A stretch of 64,000 nt of DNA, from positions 2,108,001 through 2,172,000 of the forward strand of contig JAJNNX010000002.1 of NCBI GenBank assembly GCA_023159155.1, written 5' to 3'. This stretch comes from Ustulina deusta. Taxonomy: Eukaryota > Ascomycota > Sordariomycetes > Xylariales > Xylariaceae. The position numbers and the translations under genes are program-made. The number at the start of each line of letters is the position of its first letter. Position 1 is the stretch's first letter. The notes under the pieces are model-generated. The model was not told where the DNA came from and did no database searches. It saw only the letters and a list, made by a program, of their open reading frames with translations. Positions 44,210 through 57,700 of the stretch are shown piece after piece.

Positions 44210-44650
44210 AGGGTGAGAGATTGAGGATGGATGGTGGGGGACATGTGGCGTATTGATTGACCTCTAGACTACTTACTCTTTGCCTTGCCGATACGGCTTT
44301 TTATCTAGAGTTTAGAGACAGGATACCAACGGACATATGAGAATAGTGGTATGCATGCACATACCCCAACGTCGTTGGGGACTACTATACTAGTCTTCTT
44401 GGAAGCTGTGTTGCCCGTAGTACTCACAGGAGAATAAACAATGAAATACCCATCCATGCGCCGTTGATGCTATAGGACAGCAGGGATTATCCTCCCCAGC
44501 TCACTTTTGCACCGTCTCTCTCCTGTTCTCATCTCCCAACCCACCGGCTCCCTCTCTTTTTCTGCAGCGGAACCACTAATCCCAGTAATTATCTAGCATT
44601 TCTCCCTCGTCAATAACCCTCGGTTTTCCGATACTGCAAAACCAAATCCC

Positions 44651-45156
44651 TTAATGCCCCCTCGCCCGGTCGTGGAGAGCCTGGTGATGCCTCCCGTCCG
44701 GCGGCGTATCGACTCTCTTCGGCTTGTGCAGCTGGCCGAACTCGGGCTTGGATTCCTCGGGGTTCTTCTGCTCGGGGTGCTCGTACTTGGGCTCGTTCTC
44801 GTCCCGGGAGCGCTTCCGCGCCGCCGCCGGGTCCAGGTTCGGCGGACGCGTCGCTTCCGCCTTGGGTTTCGGGGGGCCTGATGGGATCATCATGAAGTAT
44901 ACTAGTGCTGGGACCCCGACGAGGCCCGCGATCATGCTTGCGGTGTGTTAGTGATGGCGAGGCCAAAGATGCGCCTGGGGGCTTCGACGAACAAGGCCTT
45001 GTTGCGGTCGCCGCTGTCTTTTGGTAGAGGCGGCCGCTCGGTGGCGTAGGTTCGACGCAGGCGTTGCGAGACTTGTGATTTAGTCGCACATCCATTGCGT
45101 GATGCTACGCGAGCAGATGATCGGATGAGAGTGTTCGCGAGAGGCAACGAGGACAT
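44651..45156 (-). CDS. small mitochondrial membrane protein, two exons
   Basis: Model complement(44651..44936, 44993..45156), 149 residues. The 56-nt intron (GTTCGT donor, CACTAAC branch, CGCAAG acceptor) joins GDRNKA(F) to MIAGLVGVPALVYFM. Residues 1-38 are an amphipathic basic presequence (MSSLPLANTLIRSSARVASR... to RRTYATE), with a likely mitochondrial cleavage near RTYA. One transmembrane helix is at about 56-72. The rest is a charged Pro/Lys/Glu-rich tail. It fits the class of small inner-membrane proteins found across Pezizomycotina; specific role unknown. Without the intron the first frame stops after 74 codons. Confidence 0.7.
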
Positions 45157-45894
45157 AATTTTTGCTATTTCGGGGATTTATCTCGGCGCTGTATAGAGGT
45201 TTCCGGTCCTTCTTTGGTAGATAGTTGTCTATATAACTACATGATCCCGTATGGTGGCCACCCACGATTTGTAATAGATTGATGCTATGTGTGACCTACA
45301 CATGACGCTTTCTTGAGTCATCCCATTTTCCTGCCGACACTATGAGATCTGAAACTAGAATGGGCAATCCACTAATCGAATTTACGATTTGCATTGGTAA
45401 TGGCTACTTCCTTTTTTTTGGGTTGTTTTGTTAGGGTATGAGACTAGCTAGGTCGATGACGATGAAAGGAGGGGTTCTTTCTCACTGAAGTTTGGTTCTC
45501 ATACTTATAGGTACTTTGTTTGTATTTGCCAAGAGACCAAACATATGCGAGGATTCTATCATTGGCATATACGCCGTGTTTTTTTCTCTCGGCTTTCTTT
45601 CCTTTTCCCCTTATTCTTTGGTCTGACAAGTTGGATTGGGTAAATGAGAATAAGTCGCTCTTGGTGAGAGAGTTAACCCGGTCTCTCAAACCCCGGAAGA
45701 CATATCCTGCTCACCGACCTGGAGAGAATAATATATATTTCAGTAGCAAAGGTTAGTTGCCTGCCTGCCCGTGCTTCCGAAATGGAGTAGTGATCGTGCC
45801 TTTTTTTCTTTTTCTTATCACCAATCATATATAGCTAGTAGGATGCCTAAGGCACGGCTGAGCGGAGAGAATAGTACAACGATAAAAAAAAATT
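45157..45894. other. intergenic
   Basis: Upstream region of the mitochondrial protein gene and 3' flank of the DUF7053-like gene. No gene seen. Confidence 0.5.
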
Positions 45895-46725
45895 TCATGT
45901 AGATACGAGATTCGAGTCGTAAATTCGGTAATCGTCAAATGCTATAACAGTCGCAGAGATGACGCACTTGCACAAATGTTCGCAGAGCGCGCGATTGGCA
46001 TCTCGCCTGAAAATCTGCGACATGATCAAGACAAGCGGCATCTCGATCTCGCACGCGCAGACGATGTCCCACGCCGGTTCTGTCTCGGCGTCGGTCTCGT
46101 TCTGCGCATCCCAATTGCTCGTCCCCTTCCCGTTGTCGTCCGTGGCTCCGCGCTCGCTTGCATCATCGCCTCCGTTTTCGCCCTCCGGTGCCTCGTCCTC
46201 GGCGTTGGACGCGATAGATCCCTTCTCTGTATCCCCGTCCCAGGTATCGCCGCCGCCCTCTCGTGCGCGCTCCCAGGACATGTACGGCCGCCGTGTCTCC
46301 CGGGAAATGACTGTAAAAGTGCCCCTCGTGACGACGCCGCCTGACACCCTCTGCCGGAACCGGATCCCGCCCTCCGTCTTGCACCCGATGGCCAGATAGC
46401 GCTTCAGGCGCGAGAAATACGGTACTAGGAAAGGCACCCAGTAGACGTCCTCCCAGACGTCGCAGAGCCACCAGCGCGAGTTCGTCGCGGCGTCCGGGGA
46501 GGCGCACTGGGATATTAGGTCGTGGCGGTCATGCCGGAAGAAGGGGTCCCCTTTTATCACGGCTAGGTCCTTGCGACTGATCGGTCCGGATTTAGGCTGG
46601 TAGGTGACGACGTACCCGTGGTTGTCGAGTAGGGGCTCGAAGGTCTGCAGTGTCGCTACTACGTGCGCCGGGGAGAGTTCTGGCGGGATGGGGACGTGGA
46701 CTTCAATGCAGTGTCTCGTCGGCAT
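45895..46725 (-). CDS. DUF7053-like conserved fungal protein
   Basis: 276 residues, single exon. The ATG at 46723-46725 (MPTRHCIEVHVPIPPELSPA) is chosen because the in-frame codon upstream is TTG. Fungal DUF7053 proteins start in this way: HVPIPPxLxPAxVxxxLxxxEPL, then a short helix and DPFF. The segment ending GGIRFRQRVSGGVVTRGTFTV is the conserved beta-rich core. Residues about 155-215 are an acidic, low-complexity insertion (GDTWDGDTEKG... to NGGDDASERG). The C-terminus resumes conserved helices (EIEMPLVLIMSQIFRRDANRA). The fold is possibly of the START/SRPBCC or lipid-binding type; function unproven. Confidence 0.78.
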   Translation of the reverse strand: MPTRHCIEVHVPIPPELSPAHVVATLQTFEPLLDNHGYVVTYQPKSGPISRKDLAVIKGDPFFRHDRHDLISQCASPDAATNSRWWLCDVWEDVYWVPFLVPYFSRLKRYLAIGCKTEGGIRFRQRVSGGVVTRGTFTVISRETRRPYMSWERAREGGGDTWDGDTEKGSIASNAEDEAPEGENGGDDASERGATDDNGKGTSNWDAQNETDAETEPAWDIVCACEIEMPLVLIMSQIFRRDANRALCEHLCKCVISATVIAFDDYRIYDSNLVST

Positions 46726-49700
46726 TCTTGACAACCCTGGGCGTTGGGCATGACAATGATCCGATCGCTCATAGGCTGTTCTCGCTCACTCCGAGTGAGT
46801 CCTTATATCGGTAGATTAATCCCGATCTGTCCCGTTGCCGGCGTTGCGTTTCTTCAATTTCTTATAACATAAAATGCACTAGGTTTAAACACTTAGCTCC
46901 CTCTTCCTATCCACTCCGTGAGACTCGTTCACGGATCTTGGTAAAAGGGGGAATTATAATCGCTTCTTATGGAGTGGCCATGAGCCCTTTCCTTTAGCTT
47001 CACTGAAGGTCAGCACTATGGCAGTGACTCCTCGGGGGTCCTAGATAATTGAGCTGACATTTCCCTTGCTTCGCATCTCAGCCAATCGACGAGGAGCGCG
47101 ATTTTGGCCATTCGTGTGGCTCGGCACGTCAGCTAATCCGTTGACAGAATGGTAGTCGTGTTTTGGTATACTCTATACTACATCTCTCCTACCCCGCACC
47201 CCCTTTTTTTTTGGTCTTTCCCCCCCCTTTCTTTACAGTACGTCTCTTCGAAATTGATGGTTTACCTTGCACAAAGCAGATAAGATGTTATTTCTTTCGG
47301 TGATTACACTTTTCAATCAAGCAATCTCCGAATCATGAATCGGGCTCATTCATATGTTGTCTAGCATTCATGCGACACTGCAAACCTTTAGGAGCTTACG
47401 AGACACTGTGGTGATAACAGCGCGCGTTCTGGGCGGTCGGTTTTTCTTTTCATCTTTGCTATCCTTAATATTCAGGTTTTATTCATTCGTCATTAATTCT
47501 GCAGGACTACCTTGTACGGTCGGGTATACACTTATAAAATCCAGTAAAGAGCCATCATCCCATGTATATCTTGACCGTAGATTCAGTATAGCATGACAAT
47601 TCTCGCCACTGCCAGGCTATCCGTCTCTCACCGAAGTCGTTTATTCTATACCGCTAGAAGGTCCGAAACATATCATCTGTCACATCAATAGTCCGACCCT
47701 TGAGTCCGTGGGTTCCCTCAGGGTGTTTATTCGGGATCATTGGACTTACACTATGTCTCACCCTATGTGATCTAAGATTATCGGTTCAGGATCTGGCCAT
47801 TGGGCTTGTTGCTTTGCCACCATTTTTTGTAGTTGAACCCGAGTTTGGTAGATAACCAGCGTGAAAAAGGGGGTTGAAAAGCGAAGTCGTTAATCCAGCG
47901 TTGTAATTGGTAGTAGTCATCACAGTCGAGAACCAATTCTGGCGTCTTGTAAGTGCCACTGCATTATCAGTACAGCCTTAACCGAAACCAGAGTCTCGAC
48001 CATAGTAAAAGGGAAGGCACAAAGCTTCTAGAGACGCCTCGGAGCGACGATAGCAGTCTGTCAAAAAATGAAAGGATAAACACAAGCTGGGTGGCTAGAG
48101 AAGAGATACTGTTGATGAGATCTCAGCTTTTGTACCATACCGTTAGAATAGAGTGGATTGAGATACTATTTTTACCAAGTTGCACAGCTCATAACAAGAC
48201 GCATCCGGCGGCTCTGTTTAGGCTCTCTTGATTGCTGGCTGATGTAAAATTATTAGAGGCGAAAGCAGGGATAAGCTGGGTCGCACTGGTCTCGGTTAGT
48301 GTTAGTTTAGATCCTGTAGTTGGCAAGGTATTGAAGTGGTTTATGATAGCGCTTAACGCTTTATCTCGCCTTGTCTGTGTGACCCCGCTCGGATGTTGGA
48401 CAATGCAGCAAGTATCCTTGATACATCCAGGGACTCACTGTCATAGCTCGATCAGATTTGTTCCTAGATATCTATCAAGGAGAAAGATAGTGGCTTACTG
48501 ACGCCTGGGGCAAGTCTTGATCCGCTATGTATGGAACCCGACGGTCATGCTCTATGCTGACTGACCTAGGAGCATGCACAAAGCAATAGGATATCGGAAG
48601 CGAGGGGCTGGCGGTGTTTAACGTGTAGATACGGGACGGCTCGGTCTTTGCTTTTTTTTTTTTTTTTCCCTTCAATGGCAGCTTACTAGTAGTAACTTAT
48701 AGAGTAAGTAAATAGGTACCCAGCAGAAGCATAGGCAAGGAGTGTGTGGGCGGGGGAGGTATGACTACGTCCCTCCTGCGATGCCGGAAATATGGATATT
48801 ATGCGTCAATCTACTGATATTTGATCGGGCAACGAGCCGAGTCCAATGAAGCTTGACGACAGAGAAAATTTTCATGATGGCAAACCAATGGTCAACTCGA
48901 TGTTTGTTCCAAAGATGTTGGAGGGCCGCAGCGCCGTTGCCTGTCCATTGGTTGCAAATCTCACCCGCTGCGGCGCGAAACCTTTTGCTGGAATGTTGAC
49001 TTGTGCGCAATGAAGCGGTGAAGCCCTCGCGATGCCGTTTCGGGTGGAACGTTGTGGGATCTCGCATAGGGGTCATGGGGCATGGCATGGCATGGGAGAT
49101 CCGCCTGTACATGTACTACACACCTGCTTGTAAGTAGGTATGTAGCAATGTTGCACCGTTCCACCTTTCATCTTGGCCGTGACCATTCGCCCGAAACAGG
49201 ACGCAGACGAGGGCAGAGCACATTAGTTGCCGCCGATGCAGGCTGCGAGTATACCTGCTGCACGGGAAGGCGAAGTACCTAACGTCGAGAGAGCATGGCT
49301 CCAGCAAGCAGTACAAAGCTTGTCGTCGATGACTGCGCTACATAGTGGCCAGCGTAAGCGACTATCGTAGGTGGTGTACATGTAGATGGTTTGGCGCACC
49401 TCTGGCGCACTTCTGGGAGGTATTGCGTTAGTGTGATGGGTCCCGACGACGTGGAAGACCAGTGACGCGACGGACGAGGCGCAGATACAAGCTAATCGGT
49501 GCATGGCTGCCCATTTGTCATGTATAGATACCTGTCCATGCTGTGCCAATGCGAGCCGACGCCAATCGACGAGTCGAGCCGGCGCCTGAAGTGGATGAGA
49601 CGAGGTCACAAGGGTTACGAGAGGGGGTAGGTCCAGAGCAGAGTCACGTTTGCAGCACACCTCGTTGTCTAAACCTGTATGTCATCTCACTTCCAACTTG

Positions 49701-51741
49701 TTGGATGTTGCTGTACACAATTTTGCGTAGCACGATGTCTGGTATTCTGCACTATGTAGGGAGCCCATGAGACATGCAACAAGTTTTGTTGGCACAGCTG
49801 TGTACACTAATGTCCGGGTATCAGTTTGACAAGTGCTAAAGTGCTACCTCTCAAACGTCTGATATGAGCAGGGGTTGGATACATATGATCGTGCCTTGAA
49901 TACCTCGGTACCTAACAACAAAGTACCTGGGTGGAATAAGTAAATAAATAACCAATGGAGGGGTAAATCAGAGTCAGCGGACAACATGGCGACTAGGGGG
50001 CTGGTCTGGGTTAGGTAGGTACTTAAAAAACAGGTACTAGGTATGGAAAGTATTGAGCCATTACCTCCCAGTACTGAGGCACTGTACTACACTCAGGTAC
50101 GATTGAATTTTGTGGCTGGTAGACGAGGCACCTACCCGAGTCTACCTACGGAGAGGGTCCCGAGAATGATAGGGTCATTGATAACCAACAGCAGTGCCCT
50201 ATATGTAGTAGGGACCAGGTATGGAATTACACTACAGCTTTAACTAGGTAGTCTAAGTATGCTCATGTATATATATGCAGACTGACTTTTGGTTATTCTT
50301 ACTTACCTACCTGTCGTATAGTAATATTGTTGTGCTGTCCACTCTGCATGTCGCGTTATGTCACATAGTTGCTACCTCGACGTCCCTGTATAGGCACCTG
50401 TATAGGCTTGGTAACTCTCCCGAGCTTCCTAAACTCCCCGCAAGATGGCCCACACACGCTCAACTGGACAAGTACTTAGGTAACTCGGTATGGTTCGATA
50501 CATCCACTCATTCGCCACCACCACCACCATCATTGTTCTATATGTATGTAGAATGACAGCAGAATATAAAGGCATGATTGGTGGCTATATGGCAAACAGG
50601 GCGGTGCTCTGAAATTAGAAATAGAAAATCTTTTTTGTAGGGTTGCTTATATGTAACAGAGGTAAATGCTTGTCCGATGGAAGGCAAGGGCGGGAAATGG
50701 ACGGTATTGGTGGATCCACAAATAGACCTGGTGCTGCCCGTTGAAACCAGAGTCGGCCAAAAGCAACTTAGCCCGGCCCCCTCCCGTCCCCTCCTTTACC
50801 GTTTCTAGAAGGCCCCCACCGGTAATGGCATCACAGTAGGGCCAATGGTTGTCTCCAGCCGTCCTGACCAGCCATCCCAACTACTCGATCAATAATCTGT
50901 GCACCTTGCCCACGCCCACACATCCTCACCCCCCGGCGTCGCCCACTCATGGCTCGCAACCGTGTTTTGTTCTTTCTGCCGGATGACCCTGCAGCCCAGT
51001 CGTGCCAGTCCTGACGCGGCACACCCATCAACCCCTACATTTACCTACATAAGCTCGAGACTCCTGTCCTATCATCCCGTCCTTTTCTCTAGACTGGGCC
51101 TGTACTTCCTCGCTGCGACATCTCTGCTGTGCATCTGCAGCGAGAGGGAACCTTGACGAGTCGGTGTATCCCGTATATGCTACCTCATGCTGTAGTGTAG
51201 GTAGTGTGTTGCTGTGTGAGCTTGTCGCGGTCCCGGACACAGACACGCTATCCTCACCTGCCATAAGCACGGCAGCCTCTGACCGCGTGCAATTGAGAAT
51301 TCCCTACCGCATTTGTTATCCAAGAGTCCACCATAGCCTTTTTACTTTATCCCTCTTGTTCACCTTCTTGGCATTGACGCGAAAGTAAGGTCTACGGGAG
51401 AGTGGGAAAATTAATACCTTCATAGTTGAACGCGTTCATAGTTGTTACCTTGCATACCTTGGAGGCTTGTCTGTCTGGCCTGGTATTCCTCGTGGTCTAG
51501 TCGTCACGACTAGATTGGATCGTATCTCGGCTGTTTCAGACCTGGCCCTCTGTTGTTGCGCGACCTGGATTGAAGCCCGGGCTGGCGGCCCATCTACCCT
51601 TTCTGGTTGATCGAGCTAGACGATCTTTTCCGACTTCGATATTCCACTTCACGCCATCTTTCGCATTCTTCGTCGAAGGCGATACTGCAGTGTCCATGGT
51701 TTTCATACCCGTTGTCGACCAGTCGAGCTTCATCTCTCAAA
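46726..51741. other. 5-kb gene-free region
   Basis: No gene supported. Scattered ORFs of 60-145 codons lack recognisable families and do not splice into longer frames by eye. It contains T runs at 47208 and 48652-48667, TAGGTA-rich DNA at 49900-50300, and pyrimidine-rich DNA before 51742. It may contain the long leader of the giant gene. Confidence 0.5.
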
Positions 51742-54700
51742 ATGGCCGCCGCCGCCGCCGCCGTTACAGCCTTCGTCTCCATAATTGCGACGAAGAGCGA
51801 GTCTGGGTGGTTACCGACCTTGCCTTCCCCGACCCAGACGCCTCAGTGGATTGAGCTCGACCTGAAGACACGGCTGACACTTATCTCGCGACAGTGGCTC
51901 TTACAAAGAACACATGTGAGCAGTCTCTTGCTGTTACTTGTATTGTCTCAAGCATCCATGATCCGAATGTCATTTAGTCTCTATTGGTCTTGAAGAGGGA
52001 GAGTTGTGGTGCTATGGTTATGAAGTGATTGTTGAGGATTCGCATTGCCATATATTATTCCTTCTGACCAGAAAACTATGGTTATCTTCCCTAATCTGGT
52101 TCGAACTTGAAGCTAATATATCTGCAAACCGTAATTAGGGGCGTAATCATTCGAGTCAACTCTGCTGTGTTGTCGTTCACAAGCCATTGACGATACCCAA
52201 CCCTGCTCCGAAACGATCAAGGCGATTACCTTTGCCCTGTGATACGGAATCTTCCGTGCTTGGGGATATAGTTGGCTCTGCCTTGGCCAATGAACGTGCC
52301 CACCGCCGGGTTCCCAGCCCATCTAAGGCAGAAGGCTATCCCCTGCCACCATCAGATTCGCCGCAAAGGCGAGATCGTCGGGAAGATTCTCTATTTGGTC
52401 CATCAATCCCCGAATCTTATTGCGATTTTTCATCCGAGGATGGGTTCGTCCAGCATGCCAAGAAGAACAAAAGAAAACCAACTCAACCCTTGAACTCGAA
52501 TCCGCCGCCGGGGAAAAAGGACGATAGTGGAGCTGGTGACGGCGGTGCTGGGGGTGGTGGCGAACAGAATGGTGGTGCTGGCGAAACTGGAGGTGACGGT
52601 GCAGGCAAGGGAGATGGGGATGACAAGAAAGACAATAACAAAGACGAAAAGGGAGGCCCGAGCCCTGATGGCGACGCTTGGGGGACTTTCGCAACGGTGG
52701 GTAAGAAGAAGAAGAAGGATAAAGCGGAAGAGACCACCGATCTGTTAGGGACTGAACCCAAGTTTGATGCCTTCGATGAAATCAAACTGAATGATACCCG
52801 GCCATCTCTGGACCTCGACTTTGGGAGCAGTGCGATAAACACGAAGGCCAATGCCGCTAGTACGTGGGGATCCAGCTGGAATCCCGGCACAACCTGGGAC
52901 AGGTCTGGTACCAAAACAGCTGACAAGACCGAAGATAAAGAGGAGAATAAACATGATCTAGATTCCAGCCCTTGGAGCGTCGACCGACCTAAACCCAAGA
53001 AGAAGGGTAAGACGACCTTCGGTTTTAGCAGTTTCGATGAAGGGGAAGACCACAAGACCGAAGAACATTTAATCCCTGAAGACAAACCTGAAGAGAAGAA
53101 AGACGACGACTTCGGCTTTGGTTTCGCCACCGGATCCGCTGCTGTCGATGATGGTTGGGGTGATTGGGGTGCTACGGCTGGGAAATCGGATAAGAAAGGC
53201 ACGACTACATGGTTAGACCCGACCCCTCAGCCTGACAAGACTGAACCGGCGGATGATTTCTGGGGAGCTGTAGGCACGAAGGGTACCAAGAAAAAGAAAG
53301 ACATTATAGAGCCGGATTCTCCTGCGCATGAACCCCCTAAAGTCGATAACTGGGCTGACGTGTGGGGCGCGGCGAAAAAGGACCAAGACAAGAAGAAAAA
53401 GAAGGGCGTGATTGAGGAGGTCAAGGAGCCCAACCCACCTGCGCCCGAAGCGGAAGATGACTTTTGGGGAAGCGTCGCCGGGAAGAAGAACGGTCAAGGC
53501 AAGAATCCAGAGCCTGCGCCTGCCAAGGAAAATAAGCCTGCTGAAGACGAGCTCTTGGGTACCTTGGGCACTGGTTCTAAGAAGAGTAGTAGCAAAAAAA
53601 AAAAAAAAGGAGCAGCTGAGGAAAAGCCATCTAAGAAACCAGAGCCCGACCCCATACCGGAACTGGAACCTGAACCTGAGCCTGAGCCTGAGCCTGAACC
53701 TGCACCGGAGCCGGAGCCAGAGCCGGAACCGGAACCCGCGGTTGAAGAGCCGAGCAGCGCTTGGAGTTTCTGGGGAGCTACGAAGAAAACACTTAAAAAG
53801 ACAATAGCAGAGCCAACCACCGTAGTCGACAGTGGTGGCGATAGCTGGCTAAATTGGGGTAGCAAGAAAAAGAATGGTAAGATGTCGGAATCCCTAGACG
53901 AACTAAACAAGGAACTAGAGCCCGAACCGGCACCACCACTTGCGGTTCCTGAACCCGGCGACACTAGTGGTGACGATTTATCGGGCACATTTGGCACTAG
54001 CAAAAGTAAGAAGAAGAATGCTGACGGCAATCTCATCCCAGACCCGATTGAAGAGCCGAAAAGTGGCGATGACGGTTGGGGTTGGGGTCTTTCGAAGAAG
54101 AAATCACCTCCACCAGCACCCTCGCCTCCACCAGCACCCACACCACCTCCTTTTGACATGGATGAAGCTCATCTCGAAATGGAGACGAATGTATGGGGTG
54201 AGCCCCAAAACGAAAGCGAACAAGACCCTGCTGCTGCTGCTGCGTTGGCTGCCGAAATTGCCGCCGAAGACCAAGAGATTTCTGAGCTGACAATGAAGAA
54301 CCTAAAGAAAAAACTCGGCAGAAAAGACCAAAAGCGATTTGATGAGTTAACGAATAACGCAACCCGCCGAGCTGATGAGGCCGCTACCAAGGAAGCCGAG
54401 GAGCAATCGCGGCTGGAGGCGGAAGCTAACGCCGCTGCCGAAGCTAACGCCGCTGCCGGAGCTCTCAAGGCCGAAATCGAGGCTGAAGAAGGGGAGCTCG
54501 AAACCCTTAAAGCTGCTAAAGCGAAGAAAAAGAAGAAATTTCCAAAAAAGGACCAAGAGCGAATGGACGAGCTCGTTGATAAGATCAATGCTCGTGCTGC
54601 TGCTGCTGCTGTAGAAGCTGATCAGCCAGCCGACAATGGACATGTAGCAGCCGCAATTGAAGCCGAACAAGCTGCACGTGAATCTGAAGACCAGACGGCT

Positions 54701-57700
54701 CGAGAGGCCGAAGAAGCAGCGGCACGTGAAGCCGAAGCACGCGAAGCCGAAGCACAAGCCGCCCGAGAAATTGACAAGGAAGCAGCGAGTGAGGAAGCTG
54801 AAGCTGAAGCACTTCGAACAAAACTCAAGAAAAGGAAGAAGCTTTCTAAGAATGATCAAAACCGGTTGGACGAGCTTAACGAGAAGATTAACGCTCGTGC
54901 CGCTACTGCCAAAGCCGATATCGTAGCTAACGACGAAGGTTCTCAAGCTGCAATTGAAGCCGAAATACAAGCAGCACGTGAGGCTGAAGAGTTAGCTGCT
55001 CGTGAAGCAGAGGAGCGAGCCGCTCGCGAAGTTGAAGAGCTAGCTGCCCGTGAAGCTGCTGAGCAAGCCGCTCGTGAAGCTAAAGAGCTAGCCGCTCGCG
55101 AAGCTGAAGAACTAGCTGATCGCGAAGCCGACGAAGCAGAACTTGAAGCGCTCAAAACGAAAGCTACAAAGAAAAGGTTGCTTAAAAAGGAGCAGAAGCG
55201 CTTTGATGAACTTACCGAAAAGATCAACGCTCATGCAAGTACTGCAGATGCTGATGAAACAAATGCCCAAGCAGCCGCCGAGGAACAAGCTGCACGTGAG
55301 GCTGAAGAGTTAGCAGCACGTGAAGCGGAAGAACAGGCTGCTCGTGAAGCAGCGGAGTTAGCCGCTCGTGAAGCTGAAGAACAGGCTGCTCGTGAGGCTG
55401 AAGAACTAACTGCTTGCGAAGCCGAAGAACAAGCTGCACGCCAAGCCGAAGAAGCCGAAGAGGATGCAGAACTTGAGACCCTTAAAGCTGCTAAAGCGAA
55501 GAAAAAGAAGAAGTTTAAGGATCAAGATCGATTAGATGAACTTACTGAGAAAATCAACGCTCGTGTCGCTGCTACTGCTACTGCAGAAACTGATGATGAG
55601 ACTGCACAAGCTGCGATTGAAGCAGAGCGGGCTGCCCGAGAAGCCGAGGAAGCTGCTGTACGAAAGGCAGAAGAACATGCGGCGCGCGAAGCAGAAGAAC
55701 AAGCTGCACGTGAAGCAGAAGAAGCCGCGCGCGAAGCAGAAGAAGCTGCCCAAGCCGCACGCGAGGCTAAGGAACAGGCTGAGCGCGAGCGACGGGAGGC
55801 CGAAGCTGCTACATCTTCTAAAAAGAAGTCGAAGAAGAGCTCCAAATCTGATGACAAGAAATCCAAACCTGACGACAAGAAATCTAAATCTAGCAGCAAG
55901 GAAAAGAAGAAGGACGACGACAAATTTGATCTTGACAATGTGGACCTGACGACGGAACAGGCTGATGAGATTCTTTCGGGCTTAGCGCCGCCAAAGAAGA
56001 GCTCTAAATCTGATGACAAGAAATCCAAATATAGCAGCAAGGAAAAGAAGAAGGATGACGATTTTGATCTTGACAATATAGACCTGACTACGGAACAGGC
56101 TGATGAGATTCTTTCGGGCTTAGCACCGCCAAAGAAGATATCCGAATCTGATGACGAGAAATCTCCTAGCAGCAAGGAAAAGAAGAAGGACGACAACGAT
56201 TTCAATCTTGAAGACCTAACAATGGAACAGGCTGATGAGATTCTTTCGGGCATAGCGGCGCCAAAGAAGAGTCTCTTCTCATTCTGGGGTGCCAAGCCCG
56301 CTCCGAAAAGCTCGCCACCTCCCGAAGCGGTTCCTGAAGCAGCTCTTGAGGCAGCTCCTGAGGCAGCAAGTGCCGTTCAACCCCAGGACTTGGCAGCAAC
56401 TGAGATTACAATTGCTGAGCCAGCCAATAAGTTTCTGGGAGATACCACAATAGATGAGGCCACGCCAGCTTTTTCGAAGGCCGTCAGCGACGATTGGATG
56501 CCGAAGAAGAAGGTTAAAGGAAGAAAGCTCGCCGAGAAGCTCAAGAAGTTTGAGCCAGCGACACAAGGTGGTTTGGAAGGCGACCTAATCGACGTGGTCC
56601 CTAAAGCACTAACACCGCCGCCACCGCCATCGCAGCCGAAAGTTAAGGCATCACAGCCGAAAACTAAAGCATTACCGCCGAAAACTAAAGCATCCCGGCC
56701 GAAAACTAAGGCATCCCTGAGAGACAACGACATGCTTCCCGGCAGTTTTCCAATGACTGATGAGGACCAAGAGGCAATTCATGACGACGGGACTCACAAA
56801 TTTGAAGTTCATGAAGATAGAGTTCACGCTGAGGAAGTTCATGATGAGATTTATGACGCTGAAGCTAGAGGCGAAGACAGAACTGCTGAACGCCTCGATA
56901 TGGCCATGGCGGAACAAGAATCAAAGGGAAGCCGATCAAAAGACGACGATATTCATCAAGACGAAGACGAAATCGTTGAAATCATTGACCTCTCACCAGT
57001 CGTGGAAAAGAAGCCAAAAAGGAGTAAGAAGGGCAAATCCAGGGACAATGCCTACCCTCCTATACCACCCCCCGCGCCTCCTCCACCGCCTGCGGTACCC
57101 GACGCACCCCCAACACCCCCATCGCCGTCCAAATCCTCCAAGAAAGAGCGAGCCAAGATCAATCGCGATGGGAACGCGTCATGGGGTACGTGGTCGGCTT
57201 CAGCCACACCACTCAAGGAAGAGAAGTCATCGAAGTCTAGGTCCGACGCCAAAAGCCAAAGGAAGGAGAGGGAGGAAAAAGTATCTTCCAGGGGTTCGGC
57301 TTCAGATAAAGCCGAGCAGCAAGATAAGAGAGCTCTGCCAACTTCCAAGTCGCGCATGAACAGTCTTTTCCAAAGCACACCTCCTCTTTCGCGCTCCATA
57401 TCAACACGGGACAAGCATGCGGGCAAATCAAGCTCAAGACGCCACTCCGTTGATATGAGCGGTGGACTTGTGTCGCCTCCCCCCGAAGAAACGCCCGGGA
57501 TGACCTCGAAGGCTGCACGACTTCTAGGAGTAGACAAGAGTCATAGTAGGCGGACCTCGAGAACTCGCGCTGCTGTGGAAGAAGATGACATCGACATGGT
57601 CGGAACACGCGATTTTACGTCAAGTCCTGACAAGTCGGCGCGCAATCGATCAAAGGTAAAACGCACACTGTTAATCAAGCCTGATCTTGCTAACTCGAAA

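Noticed and set aside
43430..44244. Two minus-strand ORFs of 126 and 164 codons
   Set aside because: They are shadows of the GC-rich third exon of the reductase, which has clear family motifs on the plus strand.
44932..44992. Read-through of the mitochondrial protein to the stop at 44932
   Set aside because: The 74-residue read-through lacks the membrane helix. The spliced model, with a CACTAAC branch, gives a coherent presequence-helix-tail protein.
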